Source: MWAR01 sp035388825 (GTDB lineage Bacteria > Muiribacteriota > Ozemobacteria > Ozemobacterales > Ozemobacteraceae). Taken from it: DNA of 35,777 nucleotides. The DNA lies in assembly GCA_035388825.1 (NCBI GenBank), contig DAOOQQ010000050.1, forward strand, positions 1 through 35,777, in the 5' to 3' direction. This document shows, one piece after another, positions 16,428 to 24,006 of the stretch. The translations under genes were made by a program, and so were the position numbers. The notes under the pieces are model-generated. The model ran no database searches. It worked only from the letters and a program-made list of their open reading frames with translations, and had not been told where the DNA came from. How positions within the stretch are numbered: the first letter of the stretch is position 1; every line of letters begins with the position of its first letter.

Positions 16428-16918
16428 TGCCGACCGCCATCGTGCCTGAATCCCTCCGCGTGGAACAGCTGCGTCCGGATGACTGGACCAGCTTGCAGGC
16501 GGTCGCGGCGCTCGAGGAGGAAGCCTTTCCCGACGACGCCCAGACCGCTCCGAATCTTGCCTTGATCGCACGAGCGGGGACTGTCTGGGTTGCCCGGGAT
16601 GAACGCGGCGGCATCGTGGGTGAGGCCATTCTGCTCGGAACCATTGGCGAGGCGGCCGCCTTCCTGTTCAGCCTGGCCGTCACCGCGACCTGGCGCCGGC
16701 AAGGGATCAGCCTCGTTCTGATGCGGACCGTTTTCGATGATCTGCGCGCCAGGGGTGTGACGCGGCTGGAGCTGACGTGCGATCCCCAGAACGCGGCAGC
16801 CCTGCGCCTGTACACCGAGCGGCTTGGCTGTGAGCGGATCGAACTGCTGCCCGATCATTTCGGGCCCGGGCGGTCCCGGTGGCTGCTCCGGAAAACCCTG
16901 TGTGGAGATGAATCATGA
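16427..16918 (+). CDS. GNAT-family N-acetyltransferase
   Basis: A 163-residue protein with the GNAT fold. Motif A, FLFSLAVTATWRRQGIS (80-95), holds the acetyl-CoA pyrophosphate loop RRQGIS in place of the common RxxGxG/A. The motif B region NAAALRLYTERLG follows at about 125-137 and is strongly RimI-like. The function is acetyl transfer from acetyl-CoA to an amine; RimI homologues modify protein N-termini, but the substrate here is unknown. It begins in a 1-nt overlap with the propeller gene and ends in a 4-nt ATGA overlap with the CsgG-like gene, so the three products are probably made in step. Confidence 0.88.
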   Translation: MPTAIVPESLRVEQLRPDDWTSLQAVAALEEEAFPDDAQTAPNLALIARAGTVWVARDERGGIVGEAILLGTIGEAAAFLFSLAVTATWRRQGISLVLMRTVFDDLRARGVTRLELTCDPQNAAALRLYTERLGCERIELLPDHFGPGRSRWLLRKTLCGDES

Positions 16919-17829
16919 ATCTGCGGATGAGGATCGGATGGGGGATCGTGGTTGCTCTTTTCATGAGCGTACTGTTGCCTGCGGCCGTCGAGGCCCGGCC
17001 CCGACTGGCCGTGCTGCCGTTCACCAACCCGCCCGGCTTCGCGGCGAAGTATCCGCTCGGGGCCGGCCTGGCGCAACTGCTGAAGCAGCGGCTGATGCAG
17101 TCGGGCAAGGTCATCATCGTCGAGCGCGAGGAGCTGGAGGCGATGAAGAACGAGCTGAAGCTTTCGGATGACGGGTTTTTTGACGTGTCGAGTTTTCCCG
17201 CGAAAGGCGGTTTTCAGGGGGCGGATTACATCCTGCGCGGCAAGGTGCTCGATTTCGGGCATTTCAAGCGGGACACGGGGCTGGGCACGCTCACGAAGCT
17301 CGCCGGGGGCTTCATGCACACCAAGGTGACGGCTTACGTGCGGCTCAGCATCGAGGTGATCGATCTGAAGAACGGCCGGCTGATCTTTTCCGACAACGCC
17401 GAGGCCCGCCACGACAAGACCGGCGCCGTGCTGCTGGCCGGTGATCTGGAACGGGCTCTCGGAGCCGTGTTGAAGCTCGGCTCGTCGGAATTCGACGCGT
17501 CGATGATCGGCCGGGCGACCCAGAAGGCGCTCGATCGCGTCGTCCCGAAACTCAATGGCCTGTTCCGTCTCGAAGCCCGCGTCCAGGCGGCGAGTCCGGA
17601 TGGGATCGTCATCGACATGGGCACCTCGAGCGGTCTCACGGTCGGCCGCACCGGCATCCTGTACAATGTCCGCGAGATCCGCAACAGGGCCGGGGTTGTC
17701 GTCTGGTCGGCGAAGCAGGACCGGGGCAGCGTTCGGGTGACGGATGTGCAGCCCGATGGCGCTCTCGTCGAGGCTGCGGCCGGCGTCGAAGCCCGCGAGG
17801 GGGACATCGTCTCGTTCGAAGCCCCCTGA
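16915..17829 (+). CDS. CsgG-like exported protein with FlgT-like C-terminus
   Basis: A 304-residue protein with signal peptide (about 1-27, ending VEARP). The CsgG-type alpha/beta domain follows: RLAVLPFTNPPG (about 30), LKQRLMQSGKVIIVEREELEA and GADYILRGKVLDFG (about 102-115). The middle has conserved strands (VRLSIEVIDLKNGRLIF). The last 85 residues (VQAASPDGIVIDMGTSSGLTVG to the end) match the C-terminal small barrel seen in FlgT. There is no lipobox cysteine, unlike E. coli CsgG, so it is probably periplasmic or peripheral. No curli genes are nearby; proteins of this type often assist envelope assemblies. Confidence 0.85.
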   Translation: MNLRMRIGWGIVVALFMSVLLPAAVEARPRLAVLPFTNPPGFAAKYPLGAGLAQLLKQRLMQSGKVIIVEREELEAMKNELKLSDDGFFDVSSFPAKGGFQGADYILRGKVLDFGHFKRDTGLGTLTKLAGGFMHTKVTAYVRLSIEVIDLKNGRLIFSDNAEARHDKTGAVLLAGDLERALGAVLKLGSSEFDASMIGRATQKALDRVVPKLNGLFRLEARVQAASPDGIVIDMGTSSGLTVGRTGILYNVREIRNRAGVVVWSAKQDRGSVRVTDVQPDGALVEAAAGVEAREGDIVSFEAP

Positions 17830-17868
17830 CCCCGCCGTCCAGGCGAGGTTCACGTCAGAGGAATTCTT

Positions 17869-17951
17869 TTCACCACGAAGACACCAAGGCACAAAAGTGA
17901 ACGAACCACAGAGACACGGAGACACAGAGGATCTTTTACCACGGAGATACT
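17869..17951 (+). repeat. GAGACAC-type short tandem repeat element
   Basis: Imperfect repeats of an ACACAGAG/GAGACACGG unit (CCACAGAGACACGGAGACAC at 17906-17925) lie between copies of ACCACGAAG and ACCACGGAG. Such elements recur in many unrelated genomes. It forms the left part of the 500-bp gene-free stretch 17830-18329. Confidence 0.65.
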
Positions 17952-17982
17952 CCGTTGAAATTTTCCTCGGATTCAAGAACGC

Positions 17983-18130
17983 ATCCGCAGATGGAGGGCA
18001 GATGAACGCAGATGAAAAACCAGAGAGGAACGAACGCCTGGCCCCCCTTTGTATCCAGTATGCGCCGCAAACTCCATGGTTGAAGACGCTCAGGATTTCA
18101 TCTGCGTCATCTGTGTCATCTGTGGATCGG
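17983..18130. repeat. CATCTG-type repeat as an inverted pair (copies 3 and 4)
   Basis: The left arm 17983-18018 is the inverse form (ATCCGCAGATGG, then CAGATGAACGCAGATGAAAA). The right arm 18095-18130 is the direct form (TTTCATCTGCGTCATCTGTG, then TCATCTGTGGATCGG). The arms could fold back over about 76 nt. The right arm with its trailing TTCTTTT (to 18137) closely matches the copy at 5263-5306. No gene is supported in this stretch. Confidence 0.75.
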
Positions 18131-18257
18131 TTCTTTTGACGAAACCCACATACCAGACATCAAAGCCGAATGCGCAGCCAAAAACCTCCCAAGGTGATGG
18201 CCGTTGTGCCTCTCTGTGGGGCAGTGTCTGCTTCCGAGGATGCCGGGGCGGGCTCCC

Positions 18258-18286
18258 TTGCGGGAGGGGAGGGCGGTTGTTACAAT
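18258..18286 (+). promoter_or_regulatory. Sigma-70-type promoter for the PilX-kinase-regulator operon
   Basis: TTGCGG (18258-18263), a 17-bp spacer and TACAAT (18281-18286), 43 bp before the ATG at 18330. A small hairpin (CTCCC TTGC GGGAG) overlaps the -35. Confidence 0.6.
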
Positions 18287-18329
18287 AAGGGGTACGGGGT
18301 CCTGTTCATGCCCCGCCAGGAGGTGTTCC

Positions 18330-20072
18330 ATGATCCGTCGGCCGATGGGACGTTCGGGCCTTGCCTTGTTTTTCACGATCGCGACGATCGTCGTGATCAG
18401 CATAATTGTATATGGAATGATATATTTCATGCGCGGCGAGGTGCATCTCACCGAGAATTACGTCGACAGCACCTGCGCGCTGCTCCTGGCCGAGGCCGGT
18501 GTCGAAGAGGCGCTGTTCACGATCAAGAGCGGGATGAATGACCCGGAAAACGCCTTCTACAAGATGATTTCCAAGAGCGAGGAGGGCAGCGTCGACATCG
18601 ACGTGTCGCGCCTCGAGGGGGCCGATTCCGCCGTACCGCCACTGATCCGCGACGGCCGGGTCAAGACCCGCGTCACCTGGAGCCGCGACGCCGAAGCGTC
18701 CCGTGAGCTCGAAGCCAAGGGGCTGCCGGCCGACGTGTTCCGTGGCGGATACATCACGATCCTCTCCCGCGGCACCTACCATCGCACCAGCCGCCAGGTC
18801 GAAGTGAAGAAAGCCTGCCGGGCGATGCTCGTCCAGTCGCCGTTCCCCGGCAATTCGATCGGTATGATCGCTCCCGAACACGGACTGTATCTGAACAAAT
18901 CCCACCAGGACTCGTTCAGGATCCTGCCCTTCGACTTCTGGGACCCCTGGGGTTTCACGGTGAAGGGCGGCAAGGTGTTCATGCGCGATGGCGCCCGGGT
19001 CGACCTGCCGAAATGGCTGATGCTGACCGATCTGCGCAAGGACCTCGAGAACCCCTGGCTCGACATGGGTATCGGCTGGACCGGCTGGAACGGCGGCGCC
19101 AATCTCGCCAAGGCGGATGCGATCGAGTATCAAAACGATCCCGTCAACCGGCAGTATTACAAGTGGATGGGTCTGTTCCACTGGCCCTGGTGGTCGAAGA
19201 CGAGCAACGAGCTGTACGACTCGGACACCAAGAAGGTCCAGGCCTACGAGACGGCGAAGATCAACCTGTATGACGAAGACGTCTATCGGCGGCTCTCGAA
19301 TCGTCTCGTCGACCCCGAAAAAACCCCGAGCCAGGGCAAGTATTACCAGGACGTGAATTTCCGGGAAGCCTTCGGCCGCAACGAAGTGACCTACCGCAAC
19401 GTGGTGCCCCTCTACGGCTGGGGGGACTGGCGGAAGGTGCCGAACAAGATCACCCGGTATCTCGGCAACCCGACCCGCGCCCACGACACCTCGCATGCCG
19501 TCGAAATCAACGGGCTTACGTATATAAAGGGTGATGTATATTTAGAGGGATGGGTGAAGGGGAAAGGCCTGCTCGTGGTCGAGGGCAACGTCTACATCGG
19601 CGGCGACGTTCTGACGCTGGACGATGACAACGGAGGCAAGTCGGCGCTCGGGGTGATTGCGATCCGGGACAAGGTGCATGACACCTCGATCGAAAATCCG
19701 ACCACCGGCAAGATCATCTACAAGCCGCATCATGACAGCGACTGGTCGCGACTGGGCCTCACGCACCCCTTCATCAACGTCAGCCCCCGGTGGGAAGGCT
19801 GCTTCCATGCGGCCGGCGGCCTCGAGCTCGACACCGATTCGAAGATGAAAAAGCTGATCAACCTCGAGATCGTCGGCAACTTCTCGACGGATTATTTCGA
19901 CCGGCGCCGGATGCCCAACGACATGAAGATCACCCATTACAACTGGCAGGATGTTCTTTCCCAGTCGAGCTACGACTACGCCGTCGACAAGTCCGTTCGA
20001 TACGGAACAAAATATAACGTGGCCGTGCTGAAGGAACTGGTGAGCTGGAAGGAAGTCGACGCGACCCTGTAA
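18330..20072 (+). CDS. PilX-like pilus assembly protein with polymer-forming-like region
   Basis: A 580-residue protein. The N-terminus has an Arg-rich head (MIRRPMGRSG), a single hydrophobic helix (11-34) and then RGEVHLTENYVDSTCALLLAEAGVEEAL, the layout of PilX/GspK-type minor pilins, in which the tag is followed by repeated Glu-Ala helix patterns. The long remainder is beta-rich, with an aromatic DPWGF and WTGWNG region at about 205-260. Around 390-425 is ITYIKGDVY-like text (GLTYIKGDVYLEGWVKGKG, then VEGNVYIGGDV), resembling the stacked strands of bactofilin-type or PilX-associated domains. No prepilin GFTLIE motif is present. The AGGAGGTGTTCC site precedes ATG 18330. The sensor kinase gene begins 8 bp after the stop. 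Confidence 0.78.
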   Translation: MIRRPMGRSGLALFFTIATIVVISIIVYGMIYFMRGEVHLTENYVDSTCALLLAEAGVEEALFTIKSGMNDPENAFYKMISKSEEGSVDIDVSRLEGADSAVPPLIRDGRVKTRVTWSRDAEASRELEAKGLPADVFRGGYITILSRGTYHRTSRQVEVKKACRAMLVQSPFPGNSIGMIAPEHGLYLNKSHQDSFRILPFDFWDPWGFTVKGGKVFMRDGARVDLPKWLMLTDLRKDLENPWLDMGIGWTGWNGGANLAKADAIEYQNDPVNRQYYKWMGLFHWPWWSKTSNELYDSDTKKVQAYETAKINLYDEDVYRRLSNRLVDPEKTPSQGKYYQDVNFREAFGRNEVTYRNVVPLYGWGDWRKVPNKITRYLGNPTRAHDTSHAVEINGLTYIKGDVYLEGWVKGKGLLVVEGNVYIGGDVLTLDDDNGGKSALGVIAIRDKVHDTSIENPTTGKIIYKPHHDSDWSRLGLTHPFINVSPRWEGCFHAAGGLELDTDSKMKKLINLEIVGNFSTDYFDRRRMPNDMKITHYNWQDVLSQSSYDYAVDKSVRYGTKYNVAVLKELVSWKEVDATL

Positions 20073-20080
20073 CGTCGGTC

Positions 20081-21547
20081 ATGTCGAGATTCCTGCCGCT
20101 TCCGCAAACGCTGTTCGGGCGCCTGTTCCTGGCAATGCTCGGAACGGCGCTTGCCCTGCTCGTGTGCGCATCGGCATTCTGGTATCGCCAGGCCTTCGAG
20201 CTTCTCGACCGCGAGGCCGCCCGGTATCTCGAGACGGCGGCCTGGCGGCTGCTCGACGAGTGGCGTTCCGCCGGAACGGCGGACGGAGGGCGGCTTCCCG
20301 GTGGCGCCCTGGAAGAGGCGCTTGCCGCCGTTGGTGCGTCATGGATCCATAATGCCTACTGGGTCGGATACCGGGACGATCAGCCGCAGTTCATCGCCTC
20401 GTATTCGACACCTGCGCCGGGGGAGTCGAATCTCCTGCCGCCGTCGGTCGAGGATATCGATGACCTGATCGAGGACGGATTGCCGCAGCTCGAGGAGGGG
20501 AACGCGTATTTTCCTGATCCCGAGCGGCTGGAGGTCGGTCGGCGGTGCAAGATCGTCCTCGTGCCGAAGCTGGATCGTGACGGGGTGCTGGCCGGCGTTG
20601 CCGGAGTCGAAGCCGATCTGCGATACATGGATCTGTTTCCGGTCATCCGGCGGGCGGCCGTCTACGCGCTCTTCTGGGCGGTGCCTCTGTGCATCGGTGC
20701 GTCGTTCCTGGTCGCGCGAAGCGTTTCCCGGCGGGTCGGCCTTCTCGTCTCGAGTCTCGACCGGATCGGTCGGAATGAACCTCCCCAGGTCGACCCGCTC
20801 GGCATCACCGAACTGGAGAAGATTCGGGAGGGTGTCGCACGGCTTGCCGCACGGCTTGCCGAGCGAGATGCGCGCCTGAAGAGCTTGCACGATGAAAAAA
20901 TCCGCGAACTGGCTTTCACCGGGAGTGCCGTCGCTCACGAGGTGCGCAATCCCCTGTCGGCCATCGGCTTGCACCTGGGGCTTCTCAAACGACGGTATGC
21001 CCCGGATGGAACCGATCTGGAGCCGTTTGCCGAAATCGAAGAACAGTTGATGCAGTTGAAAACCCTGACCGACCGGTTTCTCGATTACTCCCGGGTGACG
21101 CTGCCGGTTCGGGAACGGTTTTCTCCGGCAGCCCTCTTCCGTGAAACGGCCGCGGCCCGGCCTGACACCGCGGGGAACGGCACCGTCGGCATCCAGGCGG
21201 AGGACGGGCTCGAAATGACCGGAGACATCCGGATGTGGAGGCAGATCGTCGACAATCTGCTGGACAATGCCGTTGCCGCAGCCCGCCCGGCATGCGCGAA
21301 AATAATGATACATATATATGCTGATGGCGACAAATGCGTGGTTCGGTTTGCCGATGCGGGTCCGGGAGTTCCGGCCGATATCGTCCCGCGGCTGTTCACC
21401 CCCTTCGTGACCGGCCGGCCGGACGGACACGGCATCGGCCTGGCCCTCGTCCGGAAGTTCGTCGAGGCGCATGGCGGAGAGATCCGGTATGTGTCTCCGC
21501 CGGAGGGCGGCGCGCTCTTTCACATCGAGGTGCCCATCCCATCATGA
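20081..21547 (+). CDS. Membrane sensor histidine kinase
   Basis: A 488-residue two-TM kinase. TM1 is at about 13-34 and TM2 about 190-211. An extracytoplasmic sensor of about 150 residues lies between them, of no recognised family. A HAMP-like linker follows (about 212-265) with a 4-residue duplication ARLA ARLA. The H box AHEVRNPLSAIG (phospho-accepting His286) begins the HisKA domain. The ATPase has DNLLDNAVAA, ADAGPGVPADI and GHGIGLALVRKFVEAHGG. No ribosome site is obvious, so translation may be coupled to the upstream gene. It overlaps the response regulator by ATGA, making a clear two-component pair. It lacks the PAS and six-TM region of classic PilS. Confidence 0.93.
   Translation: MSRFLPLPQTLFGRLFLAMLGTALALLVCASAFWYRQAFELLDREAARYLETAAWRLLDEWRSAGTADGGRLPGGALEEALAAVGASWIHNAYWVGYRDDQPQFIASYSTPAPGESNLLPPSVEDIDDLIEDGLPQLEEGNAYFPDPERLEVGRRCKIVLVPKLDRDGVLAGVAGVEADLRYMDLFPVIRRAAVYALFWAVPLCIGASFLVARSVSRRVGLLVSSLDRIGRNEPPQVDPLGITELEKIREGVARLAARLAERDARLKSLHDEKIRELAFTGSAVAHEVRNPLSAIGLHLGLLKRRYAPDGTDLEPFAEIEEQLMQLKTLTDRFLDYSRVTLPVRERFSPAALFRETAAARPDTAGNGTVGIQAEDGLEMTGDIRMWRQIVDNLLDNAVAAARPACAKIMIHIYADGDKCVVRFADAGPGVPADIVPRLFTPFVTGRPDGHGIGLALVRKFVEAHGGEIRYVSPPEGGALFHIEVPIPS
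20836..20859 (+). repeat. Exact 12-bp tandem duplication
   Basis: CGCACGGCTTGC occurs twice in tandem within the kinase linker, keeping the frame and encoding ARLAARLA. It looks like a recent slippage duplication; nothing else is implied. Confidence 0.8.
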
Positions 21548-22986
21548 ATATCCTCGTCGTCGACGACAACAGATCGCTCGTGAAGGGCCTTTGCGCATTC
21601 CTGGCGCAGGAGGGCCACACGGCAACCCCGGCCGGAACCCTGGCCGAAGCGCGTTCCGCGCTTACCGGGAGCGGGTTCGACCTGGTGATCACGGATCTGA
21701 AGCTTCCCGACGGGGAGGGGCTCGATGTGATCCGGGCGGCCAGGGATGGGGAACGGCCGGCCGAGGTCATCCTGATGACCGCGTTCAGCTCGATCGAAAC
21801 GGCCGTCACGGCGATGAAGCTCGGGGCGCTCGATTACCTGACCAAACCTGTTCCGATGGAGGAACTCGCGTTCCGGGTGGCGCGGGTCGCGGAGCGTCGC
21901 GCATCCGCTGAACAGACGGATGTGCTGCGGCGCGCCAACGAGGCGTGGCGTGCCGGCGGGGGGCTCGAAGATCCCCTGTCGGCGATGGTCGGCGAGTCGG
22001 CAGAAATGAGTAACGTGAAAAACCTTATCCGCAAGGCGGCGGCGTTCCCCTCGACGGTGCTGCTGTGCGGCGAGACCGGAACGGGCAAGGAAGTGGCCGC
22101 TCGCGCCATCCACGGCCTGTCCCCCTGGGCCGAGGGGCCGTTCGTGCGCGTGAACTGCGCCTCGATTCCGGCGACGCTGTTCGAGTCGGAGCTGTTCGGG
22201 CACGAAAAGGGAGCGTTCACCGACGCCCGGGAACGCCGGATCGGCAGGTTCGAGGCTGCGCGCGGCGGAACGCTGTTCCTCGACGAGGTGGGCGAGGTGC
22301 CGGTCGAGCTCCAGTCGAAACTGCTGCGGGCCCTGCAGGAAAAAGAGATCGTGCGGGTGGGAGGCTCGAAGCCGATCCGTGTCGAGACGCGGATCGTTGC
22401 AGCCACCAACCGGGACCTCGATACGATGGCCTCCCGCGGCGCGTTCCGGGAAGACCTGTTGTACCGGCTGGCTGTCATCCGCATCTGCCTGCCGCCCCTC
22501 CGGGAACGCCGTGAAGACATCCCGGCCCTTCTCGAACATCTGGTGGGGCTGCTCCGGAAAGAGTTCGGCCGCCCACGGCTTCGGCTCGACCCCACGCTGA
22601 TTCCCCAGGTGAGCCGACGGAGCTGGCGGGGGAACATCCGGGAACTGCGCAATGCCCTCGAGCGTGCGGCGGTCATGGCCGAATCCGATCTCCTCGAACT
22701 CCGTGATTTTCCGCTTGCCCAGGGGGAACCAGCAGGTGGCGAGGCCGACGGGGGTGGGGGAGCGGCCGAGGCACCCGCGGGATCTCTTCCAGAGCGTCTG
22801 TCACGGCCGGGGCTCGGCCTGAACGAGGCTCTCGAAACGCTCGAGCGCCGCATGATCACCGATGCGCTCTCCCGTGCCGGCGGGGTGAAGAGCCGGGCCG
22901 CCGAGGAGTTGCGCATTCCCCGCACCAATCTGCTGTATCGCATGAAGCGCCTCGGCATCGCCGGAGACGACGACAGCCGGGGCTGA
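21544..22986 (+). CDS. Sigma-54-dependent response regulator (NtrC/PilR type)
   Basis: A 480-residue protein with the full NtrC order. The receiver domain (1-120) has acidic pair Asp7-Asp8, phosphoacceptor Asp51 in ITDLKLPDG, and conserved Thr79 and Lys101. The AAA+ domain has GETGTGKE (Walker A, 176-183) and GGTLFLDE (Walker B, 241-248). The sigma-54 contact loop reads GAFTDA rather than GAFTGA (223-228). The C-terminal Fis-type helix-turn-helix is at about 430-475 (ALSRAGGVKSRAAEELRIPR). It activates transcription by sigma-54 polymerase when phosphorylated by the adjacent kinase. Two candidate sigma-54 sites lie just downstream, at 23762-23830. Start ATG 21544 overlaps the kinase stop. Confidence 0.95.
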   Translation: MNILVVDDNRSLVKGLCAFLAQEGHTATPAGTLAEARSALTGSGFDLVITDLKLPDGEGLDVIRAARDGERPAEVILMTAFSSIETAVTAMKLGALDYLTKPVPMEELAFRVARVAERRASAEQTDVLRRANEAWRAGGGLEDPLSAMVGESAEMSNVKNLIRKAAAFPSTVLLCGETGTGKEVAARAIHGLSPWAEGPFVRVNCASIPATLFESELFGHEKGAFTDARERRIGRFEAARGGTLFLDEVGEVPVELQSKLLRALQEKEIVRVGGSKPIRVETRIVAATNRDLDTMASRGAFREDLLYRLAVIRICLPPLRERREDIPALLEHLVGLLRKEFGRPRLRLDPTLIPQVSRRSWRGNIRELRNALERAAVMAESDLLELRDFPLAQGEPAGGEADGGGGAAEAPAGSLPERLSRPGLGLNEALETLERRMITDALSRAGGVKSRAAEELRIPRTNLLYRMKRLGIAGDDDSRG

Positions 22987-23035
22987 CGGGATCCTTGGCT
23001 GGGTTCTGCTGCTGCATCCGGGGCCGGCAACAAAA

Positions 23036-23061
23036 CGGGCCCGGCATTGCTGCCGGACCCG
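23036..23061 (-). terminator. Terminator of the coiled-coil protein gene
   Basis: An 11-bp stem with one mismatch (23036-23046 with 23051-23061, core GGGxCCGGCA) and a 4-nt loop. Read on the minus strand it is followed by TTTTGTTG, so it serves the minus-strand gene ending at 23088. It may also end the regulator operon on the plus strand. Confidence 0.75.
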
Positions 23062-23087
23062 GATTGTCCGAGAGAAGAGGGCGGGGC

Positions 23088-23714
23088 TCAGTTGAACTTG
23101 GCGAGAATGCGCTGATAGGTCTCTTCGAGCTTCTTGAGGGCTTCGTCGGCGACCTTGGCGATCTCGGCGGCGATCTCCTTCTGGGCGGACTCGAACTCGG
23201 CGAGAACCTTGCCCTTGTCGGCATCGTTCATGTGCGCGATCCGCTGCTCGAAATTGGCCCGGCGCTGGGTCGAGCGCTGCTCGAACTGTTCGCGGCGCTT
23301 CGCGATGCGGGACTTGATCTCCTCATACCGCTTCGTGATCTTTTCTTTCGCCTGGCCGGGGCGATCCGCCGTGCCGCTGGCAACGCCCGCTCCCGCCCGC
23401 TTTGCGCGGCGCTCGGCGAGCCGGTCGGCACGCGATTCCATCTTCTCGAGGCGCTCGGGCAGCTTCGTGAGCCGTTCCCGGATGCGACCCAGGATCTTCT
23501 CCTTCATTGCCCGGATGCGCTCGATGACCTGGTCGGCCGTCAGCTTTTCGCCTTTGTTCAGCCCCAGATGCTTGCCTTGACCGCGTTCGGCGGGGCCAAC
23601 CATCTCGACATCGTCGTCCTTGCCGTCGTCCTTGTCGGCGACCGGCTGGGCAGAAACGGCCATGCTCAGCGACAACAGACCGCACACCAGCATCATCATC
23701 CAGAACTTTTTCAT
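23088..23714 (-). CDS. Secreted charged coiled-coil protein
   Basis: A 208-residue protein with Sec signal peptide (MKKFWMMMLVCGLLSLSMAV, cleavage after VSA near 22). An acidic segment follows (DKDDGKDDDVE, 27-37), then a long helix rich in Arg, Lys, Glu and Ala from about 55 to the end, with heptad spacing over ERLTKLPERLEKMESRADRL and ITKRYEEIKSRIAKRREQFE. It is highly charged and probably an extended coiled coil in the periplasm or outside the cell. No family was recognised. AGGAGG lies 7 nt before the start. A good sigma-54-like element is upstream, and the sigma-54 regulator gene is its convergent neighbour. Confidence 0.82.
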   Translation of the reverse strand: MKKFWMMMLVCGLLSLSMAVSAQPVADKDDGKDDDVEMVGPAERGQGKHLGLNKGEKLTADQVIERIRAMKEKILGRIRERLTKLPERLEKMESRADRLAERRAKRAGAGVASGTADRPGQAKEKITKRYEEIKSRIAKRREQFEQRSTQRRANFEQRIAHMNDADKGKVLAEFESAQKEIAAEIAKVADEALKKLEETYQRILAKFN

Positions 23715-23761
23715 ACACTCCTCCTGATTTCAAAATGTTCCTGCGTGACACTTTCGATATC

Positions 23762-23776
23762 GCATCCGGCGTGCCA
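23762..23776 (-). promoter_or_regulatory. Sigma-54-like promoter for the coiled-coil protein gene
   Basis: On the minus strand: TGGCACG-CCGG-ATGC, matching the consensus TGGCACG-N4-TTGC at 10 of 11 fixed positions, with the required 10 nt between GG and GC. The predicted transcript starts near 23751, about 37 nt before the ATG at 23714. Confidence 0.5.
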
Positions 23777-23815
23777 GCGCCGCCGGCCCGACGTTGAAAT
23801 CGAGCAATTCCGCTT

Positions 23816-23830
23816 TGGAACTGGCTTTGC
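23816..23830 (+). promoter_or_regulatory. Sigma-54-like promoter facing the envelope gene run
   Basis: TGGAACT-GGCT-TTGC matches the sigma-54 consensus at 9 of 11 fixed positions, with correct GG-10-GC spacing and a perfect TTGC. The predicted start is near 23842, leaving a leader of about 165 nt before 24007. That leader holds a short hairpin (CCGAA-AGCG-TTCGG) but no riboswitch that I recognise. Confidence 0.45.
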
Positions 23831-24006
23831 CCGCGATCGAAGTCATGTGCAAGCGTCCATTTTTTGACGTTCCCATCGGTCGGTGTCCAGAAGTTGACGC
23901 CGAAAGCGTTCGGATTTCGACGGCTTCGATCTCCTTCGCCTCACTTCCGGGAGCAAATCTGCCGATAGCTCAAGGGAATAATCCTCAGGAAAGGGGGTGG
24001 AAACCG

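Noticed and set aside
17941..17964. Small hairpin ACGGA-GATAC-TCCGT followed by A/T-rich bases as a terminator of the CsgG-like operon
   Set aside because: The stem is only 5 bp and it forms part of the repeat element, 110 bp past the stop.
18217..18231. Weak sigma-54-like element before the PilX-like gene
   Set aside because: The -24 part matches poorly, and a better sigma-70-type promoter lies between it and the gene.
17830..18329. tRNA, small gene or CRISPR array in the 500-bp gap
   Set aside because: No cloverleaf, no TTCGAA-type T loop, no evenly spaced repeat-spacer units; the repeats are imperfect and few.
23930..24006. Possible riboswitch before the glycosidase gene
   Set aside because: GGTG and GGGAA-like words resemble pieces of cobalamin or c-di-AMP riboswitches, but the conserved cores and stems are missing and part of it is the ribosome site.
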